Made by a program: the position numbers and the translations under genes. Positions 1-10,498 of a stretch of DNA of 64,000 nucleotides are shown in pieces; positions within the stretch are counted from its first letter, which is position 1; the number at the start of each line of letters is the position of its first letter. A model generated the notes under the pieces. It did no database searches. It was not told the origin of the DNA and was given only the letters and a program-made list of their open reading frames with translations. Source of the stretch: Brachyhypopomus gauderio (Eukaryota > Chordata > Actinopteri > Gymnotiformes > Hypopomidae); the NCBI RefSeq assembly GCF_052324685.1, contig NC_135220.1, positions 1,174,906 through 1,238,905 on the forward strand, read 5' to 3'.

Positions 1-235
1 CTCTTACCAGTCCTGGTAATAAAAGAGAACCAGTGAGCGATAATATTGTAGGTGGACTCCAGAGTTTAATGGCTGACATGTTTGGGCCTTTGTGGGGTCA
101 AAGGCTGATCGTGCTTGAACCAATATGTCTTCAAGCTGCATTTCAGGTGGAGACTTGGAGTGCTAAATCAAGACAAACCTTCTTCCCAACGTGCATGGGA
201 ATGATACTTAGTTTTTTCCTTGCTCCATGTGAAGC

Positions 236-1093
236 TTTCTTCAATTGAATGACAGTAAAACAGAGGTTATTCTGTTTGGGCCTCCTTCAATAACTAACCA
301 TCTAAAGGAAAATCTAGGCCCTTTAAAACCCTATCTGAAAACTCAGGTTAAAAACCTTGGGGTCATCTTTGATTCAGAATTCAAATTTGAGAAGCAAATT
401 AATGCAATAGTCAAGGGCTGCTTTTTCCAGCTAAGAACAATCTCCAAATTAAAGTCGTTTCTTAGTACTTCAGATCTTGAAAAGGTCATTCATGCTTTTA
501 CTACATCTAGATTGGATTACTGCAATGCACTGTATTTTGGTATTAATGGAGCTACTCTGTCACGCTTACAGTTGGTTCAGAATAGTGCAGCCAGATTATT
601 AACTGGTACCAAAAAAAGAGAACACATCACCCCAATTTTGGCATCCCTGCATTGGCTCCCAGTGCATTACAGAATCCAGTACAAAATAGCATTGATGGTT
701 TTTAAAGCCTTAAATGGACTTGCACCAGCATATATTGTGGACATGCTCTGTATGTATGTGCCCTCAAGAGCTTTAAGGTCTTCGACCCAATCATTTCTAA
801 CAGTTCCAAGATCTCGTCTTAAACAAAAAGGGGATCGTGCCTTCACTGTTGCTGCACCAAGGCTTTGGAATGGACTTCCAACTGATGTCAGAAATGCACC
901 GTCTGTGACGAGTTTTAAATCCAAACTTAAAACACACTTTTATTCTTTAGCATTTGGCAGCTGACAAACTGTGGATTAAGGATTGTGTAAATGTTAATGT
1001 TTGTTCTGTGTTTGCGGTGGGTGATTAGGGGTGGGAATGTCTTTTTTCTATTGTGCAGCACTTTGTTTTAAACGTGCTATATAAATAAAATTT
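236..1093 (+). mobile_element. 3' end of an L2-type LINE (truncated ORF2 and 3' UTR)
   Basis: An open frame of about 239 codons (245-964, no internal stop) reads as the C-terminal part of a non-LTR reverse transcriptase ORF2. Recognisable blocks are QLNDSKTEVILFGP, LGVIFDSEF, TSRLDYCNALYFG, LQNSAARLLTG, ILASLHWLPVHYRI and RLWNGLPTDVR, a run seen in many fish L2/CR1-type LINEs. The first codon is TTG, so this is no gene start; homology fades left of about 236, which suggests 5' truncation. A short 3' UTR ends in a GTGCTATATAAATAAA-type terminus. The element lies on the plus strand, probably upstream of or in intron 1 of DFFA. It is a dead fragment. Confidence 0.85.
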
Positions 1094-1118
1094 TACTTAC
1101 TTACTTACTTACTTACTA
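1094..1118 (+). repeat. (TTAC)n tail of the LINE
   Basis: Short tetranucleotide run directly after the AATAAAATTT terminus of the LINE. L2-clade elements typically end in simple repeats instead of poly(A). Confidence 0.75.
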
Positions 1119-2520
1119 CTACTGCTACTACTATTACCACTGTTACTACTACTATTGCTACTAGTAGTATTACTGCTACTACTACCACCTCTACTACTGC
1201 TACTAGTAGTATTACTGCTACTACTACCACTGCTACTACCACGGTTACTACTACTGCTGCTACTACAAGTACTACTGCTACTACTACTATTACTGCTACT
1301 ACTAGTACTGCTACTACTAATACTACTGCTACTACTACCACCTCTACTGCTACTACTACTACTACTAATACTGCTACTACTACTACTAATACTGCTACTA
1401 CTACTGCTACTACTACTATTACTGCTACTACTAATACTACTGCTACTACTACCACCTCTACTGCTACTACTAGTACTAATTCTGCTACTACTACTACTAA
1501 TACTGCTACTACTACTACCACCTCTACTCCTGCTACTACTACTACTACTACCACTGTTACTAGTACTACTACTACCACTACCACCCCTACTACTACTACT
1601 ACTACTGCTACTACTAATACTACTGCTGCTACTACCACCTCTACTGCTACTACTACTACTACTACTACCACTGTTACTAGTACTACTGCTGCTACTACTA
1701 CTATTACTGCTACTACTACCACCTCTACTGCTACTACTACTAATACTGCTACTACTACTACCACCTCTACTCCTGCTACTACTACTACTACTACCACTGT
1801 TACTAGTACTACTACTACTACCACTACCACCCCTACTACTGCTACTACTACTACTACTACCACTGTTACTAGTACTACTGCTGCTACTACTACTATTACT
1901 GCTACTACTACCACCTCTACTGCTACTACTACTAATACTGCTACTACTACTACTACTACCACTGTTACTAGTACTACTACTGCTACTACTACTATTACTG
2001 CTACTACTACCACCTCTACTGCTACTACTACTAATACTGCTACTACTACTACTACTACTACCACTGTTACTAGTACTACTACTGCTACTACTACTATTAC
2101 TGCTACTACTACCACCTCTACTGCTACTACTACTAATACTGCTACTACTACTACTACTACCACTGTTACTAGTACTACTACTGCTACTACTACTATTACT
2201 GCTACTACTACCACCTCTACTGCTACTACTACTAATACTGCTACTACTACTAATACTGCTACTACTACTACTAATACTGCTACTACTACTACCACCTCTA
2301 CTCCTGCTACTACTACTACCACCTCTACTCCTGCTACTACTACTACTACTACCACTGTTACTAGTACTACTACTACTACCACTACCACCCCTACTACTGC
2401 TACTACTACTACCACTGTTACTAGTACTACTGCTGCTACTACTACTATTACCGCTACTACTACCACCTCTACTGCTACTACTACTACTACTAATACTGCT
2501 ACTACTACTACTACTACCAC
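1118..2520. repeat. 1.4 kb ACT-type trinucleotide array with higher-order structure
   Basis: About 1.4 kb built almost only from ACT, GCT, ATT, ACC and AGT triplets. Marker variants such as GTTACTAGT recur about every 100 bp in the right half, so blocks of roughly 33 triplets have been duplicated. Three long open frames cross it (poly-Val and poly-Ser on minus, poly-Leu on plus) because the triplets make no stops in those frames; none is a gene. The array starts right after the LINE tail and may have grown from it. Confidence 0.95.
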
Positions 2521-3925
2521 ATGGGTTAAAGTTCTCCGTCACTACGACGGATTTCCGTCATTTGATTTTTTTGGGGAAAAAATCCGTCAAATCATAATAA
2601 ACCACACGCGCGTGCGTGCTATCTTTTGTGGCCGAAATATGATTCTCACTGGCGCTCATCAACGCTGGATGGATGACGGCGGTGTCATTTGATTGACTTG
2701 CGGGTCATTCCGCCTTCAGATTTACGGACATTATGTAGAAAAGTGACCTCCCTCCTGCCTGGCGTGACCGTAGCGCGCGACTCTGTACACCTCGTGCAAA
2801 CTTGCGCGAACGGCGGAGGCTAGTTGACGCGTCACATTCTTTTTGCAGTCTTGTCCGAAACGATACGTGGTAGTATAAAGAAACACCGCTCAAAAACAGG
2901 AGAATTTTAATGTTGCTATGTGTTCCAGGTTTGAAAAGTGCTGGAATTTAGGCTAAAGTACTTTAAAATGTTGAAATTGTAACTACTTCGTTTCACAACA
3001 AATATCTGTCTGACTGAACAGTTTTCTTGCATTACGTTAACAAATACGAGCCTCTTGTAATTCCAGGAAACATGAGAGAACGTGAAGACATTAAGATTGG
3101 GTGTTTTGAAAATAAACAACCATTAAAAAATGTGATAAAAAGCGAATTATTTCGAATCATTTCGAGTATATGTATAAATATTTAACTTAATTAAATGTAA
3201 CATTGAAAACGTGTTGAAATGGACCTTGAAAGTGACGTGCAAGTGCTTTAATTCCACCTTATAAAGGTGTATGAACCCTGCAAACATGACTTTGTTCATT
3301 GTGCTGAGGCGCGGCGCGTGCGAAGTTACAAAATTCGAGAGGTGCACGACCTTGCGAATCACCAGCGCGCGAGGCTCTCGCGCACGGGTGGAGCCACCGC
3401 GATTACGTCATTTTCGGCGCACGCACCGCCCGCGTCGCCCGCGACGCCCGCACGCGCCGCGTCAAATATAATGGCTTAAACCAGGCTTAACATGGATGGT
3501 TTTGTTCTGTTTGTATTTAAAAGCTCTATCCAGTGTAATTTTTTTGTAACATACCTACTTAAAGCAGGTAATCTTACGGCTTATGTTTTTGTGCATAGTG
3601 AATTTGATAAAAACAAGAGAGCTTCATACCTTTTAAAACTCACCAGGATTCACTAAATTTGACTTGATCTTTAAATAGTTTTCTGAAGAGGACCCCCAGA
3701 TTTATGTACATTTATTGCTCAGGTGTTGCATTTTGTCGCTTCATAGATTCTCTCTTCTCTCCTTACACAGGCTGTTTAGATAAATATACTTTATAAATGT
3801 GTTTATTGTGTAGAATTAGGCAAAAGAGGTCGTGTCCCAACTACACCACATTTTCAGTAATTGCTAGCATTGTCTTTTGCCAGGAAACATTTTCAGTCAA
3901 ATGAAAATTTCTTGCTTTAACCCAT
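2521..3925. other. Non-repetitive stretch with a CpG-rich patch; no exon identified
   Basis: Unique-looking sequence between two ACT arrays. Positions 3300-3475 are GC- and CpG-rich, with a TATAAA at about 3259 just before. That could be a promoter, but no open frame here looks like the missing first exon of DFFA. A smaller CpG-containing patch lies at 2600-2850. Nothing else is recognisable. Confidence 0.4.
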
Positions 3926-4107
3926 GTACTACCACTGTTACTAGTACTACTACTGCTACTACTACTATTACTGCTACTACTACTACTACTGCTACTACTA
4001 ATACTACTGCTACTACTACCACCTCTACTGCTACTACTAGTACTAATACTGCTACTACTACTACCACCTCTACTGCTACTACTAATACTGCTACTACTAC
4101 TACCACT
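3926..4107. repeat. Second, shorter ACT-type array
   Basis: About 180 bp of the same ACT/GCT/ATT/ACC triplet mixture as the 1.1-2.5 kb array, beginning with the same ACCACTGTTACTAGTACT marker. It ends about 95 bp before the first recognised DFFA exon. Confidence 0.9.
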
Positions 4108-4201
4108 ATCTCTCCATGACTAAGACACTGTATCTTCTTTGTTCTTTCTATATGCTGTCTTCTGCTGTTATTCACCTTTTTTTCTTTTGTTTTACATATA
4201 G

Positions 4202-7200
4202 GACGTGAAAAGTTAGGATTTGACGTCGGCACACCAGTGCTGGTGACGCTTGAGGATGACGGGACTATTGTGGAAGACGAAGACTACTTTTTGTGTTTGC
4301 CGTCAAATACCAAATTCATTTTGCTGCGTCATGGGGAGATGTGGAAACCTGACAGCAGATGTAAGAATGTCTCTGGATGCAGACTTTTCTCTGAAGCTTA
4401 TCTCTAATCCTAATCGAGCACACCGTCCTCTGTAGGTGATGAGCGCACAGCCTGGCCCAGCCATGATTCGGGTGCAGTGGAGACAGACGTGGTGGACAGT
4501 GCAGAGGCCTGGCCCGGTTTAGCTCACCAGCTCAAGCAGGACCTGGCCAGCATCATTTTCATGTCTGAAGCAGACCTGCAGGTCTCTTGAAATCACGGAA
4601 TCATCTCCGGTCCACCATGCCACACTGACGTTCTCTGTTAATCGCTCTGCTGCCTCTGACCGCGTGCTGAAATGTGTGTTCACGGCAGAGTCTGGTAGAT
4701 GTACCTTGTGCAGACCTAGCCACAGCGCTGGGCTTCCCTGAGAAGAAGGCCCATGATTTACAAGACACCTTGCAGAGAGTCCTGGACCGTAGGGAAGAGG
4801 AGAGGCAGTCCAGAGACCTGCTGCAGCTCTATCTGAAGGCCGTGGAGAAGGAGTCTAGCCAGGCGGTGCTGCCAGACGGTAGGAATCTGTTAATTGAAAT
4901 ATAACATTTGAAATGGTTTTAAAAATAAACATTTCTGACATGAAATTGTCCGGTGGTCTCAGAACATGGATTTGCCTTTTGACTTATTGGCGGTCTACAG
5001 CCACAAGGTGGTGCAATTGTGCAATGAAAAACAAAATTATTCTTCAATAACGAATGCATTTGCTTTTCCAATCAGGGATTAAGTAGTAAAAAGTGTCAAT
5101 TTTCTAATTCTTATGGTTAAATTAATGTCTTAACTAATGCCCATGAAATAGATCACGTGCTTTTGGTGAACTTGTGTGATGTGTGCTGGGTGTTGGGTGC
5201 AGTATGATGTGTGCTGGTTGATGTGTGCTGGGTGCTGTATGATGTGTGCTGGTTGATGTGTAATGTGTGCTGGTGATATGTGATGTCTGCTGGGTGATGT
5301 GTAATGTGTGCTGGTGATATATGATGTCTGCTGGGTGATGTGTAATGTGTGCTGGTGCTGTCTGATATGTGTGCTGGGTGATGTGTAATGTGTGCTGGTG
5401 ATATGTGATGTCTGCTGGGTAATGTGTAATGTGTGCTGGTGCTGTCTGATATGTGTGCTGGGTGATGTGTAATATGTGCTGGTGATGTGTGCTGGGTGAT
5501 GTGTAATGTGTGCTGGTGATGTGTGCTGGGTAATGTGTAATGTGTGCTGGTGCTGTCTGATATGTGTGCTGGGTGATGTGTAATTTGTGCTGGTGATGTG
5601 TGCTGGGTGATGTGTAATGTGTGCTGGTGATGTGTGATGTCTGCTGGGTGATGTGTAATGTGTGCTGGTGCTGTCTGATATGTGTGCTGGGTGATGTGTA
5701 ATATGTGCTGGTGATGTGTGCTGGGTGATGTGTAATGTGTGCTGGTGATATGTGATGTCTGCTGGGTGATGTGTAATGTGTGCTGGTGCTGTCTGATATG
5801 TGTGCTGGGTGATGTGTAATATGTGCTGGTGATGTGTGCTGGGTGATGTGTAATGTGTGCTGGTGATGTGTGCTGGGTAATGTGTAATGTGTGCTGGTGC
5901 TGTCTGATATGTGTGCTGGGTGATGTGTAATGTATGCTGGTGCTGTCTGATATGTGATGTGTAATGTGTGCTGGGTGATATGTGATGTCTGCTGGGTGAT
6001 GTGTAATTTGTGCTGGTGATGTGTGCTGGGTGATGTGTAATGTGTGCTGGTGCTGTCTGATATGTGTGCTGGGTGATGTGTAATATGTGCTGGTGATGTG
6101 TGCTGGGTGATGTGTAATGTGTGCTGGTGATGTGTGCTGGGTAATGTGTAATGTGTGCTGGTGCTGTTTGATATGTGTGCTGGGTGATGTGTAATGTATG
6201 CTGGTGCTGTCTGATATGTGATGTGTAATGTGTGCTGGGTGATATGTGATGTCTGCTGGGTGATGTGTAATGTGTGCTGGTGCTGTCTGATATGTGATGT
6301 GTGCTGGGTGATGTGTAATGTGTGCTGGGTGATATGTGATGTGTAATGTGTGCTGGTGCTGTCTGATATGTGATGTGTGCTTGTGCTGTGTGATGTATGC
6401 TGGTGCTGTCTGATATGTGATGTGTGCTGGGTGCTGTGTGATGTGTGCTGTGTGATGTGTGCTGGTGCTGTCTGATATGTGATGTGTGCTGTGTGATGTG
6501 TGCTGGGTGCTGGTGCTGTGTGATGTGTGCTGGTGCTGTGTGATGTGTGCTGGTGCTGTGTGATGTGTGCTGGGTGCTGTGTGATGTGTGCTGGGTGCTG
6601 TGTGATATGTGATGTGTGCTGTGTGATGTGTGATGTGTGCTGGGTGCTGTGTGCTGGGTGCTGTGTGATGTGTGCTGGGTGCTGGTGCTGTGTGCTGTGT
6701 GCTGGTGCTGTGTGATGTGTGCTGGGTGCTGTGTGATATGTGATGTGTGCTGGTGCTGTCTGATATGTGATGTGTGCTGTGTGATGTGTGCTGGGTGCTG
6801 GTGCTGTGTGATGTGTGCTGTGTGCTGGTGCTGTGTGATGTGTGCTGGTGCTGTGTGATGTGTGCTGGGTGCTGTGTGATATGTGCTGTGTGATGTGTGC
6901 TGGGTGCTGTGTGATGTGTGCTGGGTGCTGTGTGATGTGTGCTGGGTGCTGGTGCTGTGTGCTGTGTGCTGGTGCTGTGTGATGTGTGCTGGGTGCTGTG
7001 TGATATGTGATGTGTGCTGGTGCTGTCTGATATGTGATGTGTGCTGGTGCTGTGTGATGTGTGCTGGTGCTGTCTGATATGTGATGTGTGCTGGGTGCTG
7101 TGTGATGTGTGCTGGGTGCTGTCTGATATGTGATGTGTGCTGGGTGCTGTGTGATGTGTGCTGGGTGCTGTGTGATGTGTGCTGTGCTCTTCGCCTGTTG

Positions 7201-7927
7201 CAGGTAAGAAAGCAGAGGATGAAGTCGATGGCGTGGAGATGGACTCCGTGGAGATGGACTCCGTGGAGATGGACTCCGTGGTAGCTATCAGCTCCAGGAC
7301 ACTCCAGGTCCTGAAGACCAAAACAAGGCCTGAAACTAGACTCTCCAATAAAGAACTGCAGGTTTGGGAACCCTGTGCCTAGCCTTCCTCACTAAAGATC
7401 CCCAACACCCACATCTTGGGAGCAAAAGCTATCCTTGATGCATTTTCATCTATATTCCACCTGGGGGCACTAGCGTCCCACATTCCATATCAGCACCATC
7501 CAGTTACACCTCGGTGAAAGCGACTGTTCCTTATTACCCACTATGATTTGCGCAACTAACAAAACCCTGTGAAATAATGAACATTAACATATGGAGTACT
7601 TGGAGATGGAATAATATCATATTACATGAATAGCGACATAAACCATTTGGGGTTTTTTTACATTGACTACGTTTTTTTAGATGAGTGAAAGTGCGAACTA
7701 AACCTGTGTCTGGTGTGCATGTGCAGCTGGTCCTGGACGAGGGTGTGGTGGCCATGGCCGAGACGCTGGGCTGGGACAGGGAGAGGACCGGCGTGCTGAT
7801 CCACGCCTGTGGGGCTGAGCTGGAGAGACGCGTGCAGCAGGTCCAGTCCTTACAGGCTCTTTGTGCTCACGCGAAGAACGAGGCCACGCCCCCCAAGCGA
7901 GCGCAGAAACGGGCCAAACGCAGCTGA
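4202..7927 (+). CDS. dffa: DNA fragmentation factor subunit alpha (ICAD/DFF45), 5' exon missing
   Basis: Chaperone and inhibitor of the apoptotic nuclease CAD (DFFB); caspase-3 cleavage of it frees the nuclease. Five exons: 4202-4360, 4436-4581, 4689-4878, 7204-7361, 7727-7927 (stop TGA). They sum to 283 aa plus a split first codon, all in phase. Exon 2 gives most of the CIDE-N domain (LEDDGTIVEDEDYFLCLPSN, nearly invariant in the family). Exon 3 has DVVD followed by S where mammals carry the DETD cleavage site. Exon 5 has DEVD followed by G, then three VEMDS copies. The middle part (LLQLYLKAVEKE) and the basic end (TPPKRAQKRAKRS, NLS-like) also match the family. Human DFFA is 331 aa, so only about 45 N-terminal residues are missing; exon 1 is left of the window or unrecognised. 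Donor GTCTCT at 4582 is weak. Confidence 0.93.
5160..7190. repeat. 2 kb GTGTGCTGG-type minisatellite in a DFFA intron
   Basis: Nearly the whole 2.3 kb intron between DFFA exons 4 and 5 consists of variants of TGTGCTGGGTGATG and TGTGCTGGTGCTGTC. The left half (to about 6350) is richer in TGTAATGTG spacers, the right half in GTGCTGTGTGATG. The array ends about 13 bp before the exon 5 acceptor. The minus strand has a 731-codon open frame across it, explained by repeat composition. Confidence 0.95.
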
Positions 7928-8389
7928 TCCGTTGAGCTTAGCTGCTGCGATGTGCACAAACCAGTCGTGGCTGATGTGGGCTGGTTCTTATGTCACTTGG
8001 TTTAAGAGTCGTGAGCCATGTCGGCTCATGCGGTCTGGTGTTGGAGAAGAAAAGAAAAGTCTCCTACTGGGTGGTATTGATTTGTGTGAAGTTTCATGGT
8101 TCTCTCTCTCTTTTGTTTGTAACATGAACGTGAATGCTGCATTGAATGAGTATAATGGTGCTGACATCACAGTGGTTTGTAGTGCGCTCCTTTGATAAAC
8201 AGGCATGAAATGTTAAGGAATATTATGAATAGATATGTAAATTATACACCATTAATTACTTGGGTTTCTAAATGGGATTGTTGTTTTATTTCTTCTACAG
8301 TTGATAATAGACTTTTTATAAATGCTTAAATTTCATGTAAAGAAAAATGTTACCACAAATGCACATTGTATTTGTGGGCTGCAAGCACT

Positions 8390-8420
8390 AATAAAATGTT
8401 TTTTTATTTGTCAAAATAAA
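8390..8420 (+). terminator. DFFA polyadenylation signals
   Basis: Two AATAAA hexamers (8390-8395 and 8415-8420) lie about 465-490 bp after the DFFA stop, a normal 3' UTR length. They are the first canonical signals on this strand after the stop. Confidence 0.6.
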
Positions 8421-10498
8421 ATATGCTTAGTTTGCCATATAAGACATCTGGCAAAGAGATATTATTGCTATAAATGATTCAAATGAGAGCAAAGTAGAAG
8501 AAAAAAAATTTTTTTTTGTGATACAATAGCATCTTTCAAAAAGGTAAGGTTTAGAATTTTTTGACCTTACATAATTTTATCTTTAACACATGACATTTGT
8601 TTTAACATGAAATCAGAGATTGCAGACATTTTATAGATACATGTACAAAAGTGGTCTATGCTTTCTGCTCTTTAACTATAATATTAAATATAAAATTTAA
8701 ATTTAAAAAATTGAGCTGTAGTACACGAGATCTAATTATGGTTAAAGTTTGGTGATTGTGATGGCCTTTCAATGATTGTTTCAGTTTTTGGACAAATTCC
8801 TGTTGATTTTCAATTATTCATATTTTTATATGGACACCTGAAAGGATGTCAAAATTGTCCCATTTCCCATGAATCTATTATGCCTGTTTCATACACAACA
8901 CCTGGTTTAGCTTGTTAAAATACCTTCACTCAGTCATAATACATTTTTAAATAGAGCACACATTTACCGTGCTGCTAATAAGGACTATAATGGAAGACGA
9001 AATTTGTTCATGGAAATGCTTGTTAAAAGCACAGAGCACAAGCCCGAAGTGATCGTTCCGCCTTACGTTGTAATGAGCACATGACTTCCCACTGGTACAG
9101 AGGATCTTGGGTCTGTTCAGTCCACCAATAAGCTGCCAAACCTGACCCAGGCCACCTCTTCCCTCCGTGCTACCAGTGAGACCTTGGCACTCCTAGATTA
9201 ATGGCGGTAGTGCATGTTCTACCACTCTGTTAACTGCAGCATGGTGCTACAATGATTAAGAGCTGGTTAGAGTGGTGCTCTGTAGGCAGTCTCACAGCAC
9301 CGGGTCCTGCGGTTGGCACACATGTAGTAGCTGATGCATAAGTCTTCTGTCTTGAAACCTTTATTAGCTAACAGAAGCTCATCACCACAGCCTGCGCATC
9401 AGACGCCCTACCACTGGGTTATTGTGGAGGGGCTGAACCTCTGTCTTAAAGGGTCTTACTCTGTTCCCCATTCAATCTGGAAGGCATGCGGGACATAGCT
9501 TGGTAAAAGCTTAATCTGTGTTTTCTTTGTGTCATTTCAAAGCATGCTAAATTGTCACTTTTTTTGTTTTGCGATTTGGGTTTGTTTATCATGCATAAAG
9601 TAGAACATTCACCTTCTTTACACACCTGATAATGTGTAGGACAAAGAAATGTATTATTCTAACGATTCTACAAAAATATCCATATTAGGTGTTTTTCATA
9701 ATGCTGTAGATATGGCTGCGCACGGCCGCTCACCAGATCACTCTGACTCTACCGTGGCTTGTACTTCAATGATTTCTTATTTCGCCAGAGGCCAATAAAA
9801 TGAGAACTCCTTGCTTCTATAAAAGCATAACTACAGTCACATCAGAAGCCCTAGTCTACTGTATATGGGATTGAGTTTTGCATTCACAGAGGTCGACTAT
9901 TAAAATGAGGATGACTATTAAAAGAGCTTCAGATGTTTAAATCACAGTTTTGCAACTCTTTCAATGTTCTCTTCATACTTTATTAAGTGTGTGTATGTAT
10001 GTATCTGTGTATATATGTGTATGTGTGAGTGTGATATATATATATATATATATATAAGTTTGATGCTAATTGTGCTTCTACAAGACCAAAATTCCACTGG
10101 ATAGGCAATTCCGACCAAGTCAAGAGGCCTGAACGGTTGTGCTGGACTGATAGATGGTATATGTCACATTCATATTAGATGCATAATGCATAGGCAGTAA
10201 ATGAGCGTGAATCATGAAGCTGAGGAAAGGTGGCTTAAAGGCTCATTTCACTCGTCAATGACACCTCGGCATTAGGACTAGTGTTCCAGAGCTCTCCAAA
10301 CGCAACAAGTGCCTCTTGGTTATGCTAAATCCATCTACAGCCATGATTGTTTCCAGAAGACTGGCCATAATCTACTTGGTTGTGTGATGGCTGCTGAAAA
10401 TCAAGGCATTTAAACAGACAATGAAAGAAATGTGGTCTTAAAACAATTTTAGCATCCCCATTTCACACGTACGACATTGCAAGCTTTTTGTACCTAAC
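8421..10498. other. Intergenic DFFA-MASP2 stretch
   Basis: Two kilobases between the DFFA 3' end and the MASP2 stop codon. Contains a (TA)n run at 10031-10056 and, at about 9040-9450, several degenerate tRNA-like segments (see findings). The MASP2 3' UTR must extend leftward into it; I could not choose its poly(A) site. No coding region seen. Confidence 0.5.

Noticed and set aside
1105-2597. Three 470-480 codon open frames (poly-Val, poly-Ser, poly-Leu)
   Set aside because: They follow from a stop-free triplet array; no complexity, no flanking gene signals.
5153-7348. 731-codon minus-strand open frame
   Set aside because: Composed of the DFFA intronic minisatellite plus antisense of exon 5. 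The plus-strand repeat contains almost no TTA, CTA or TCA, so the minus strand is nearly stop-free.
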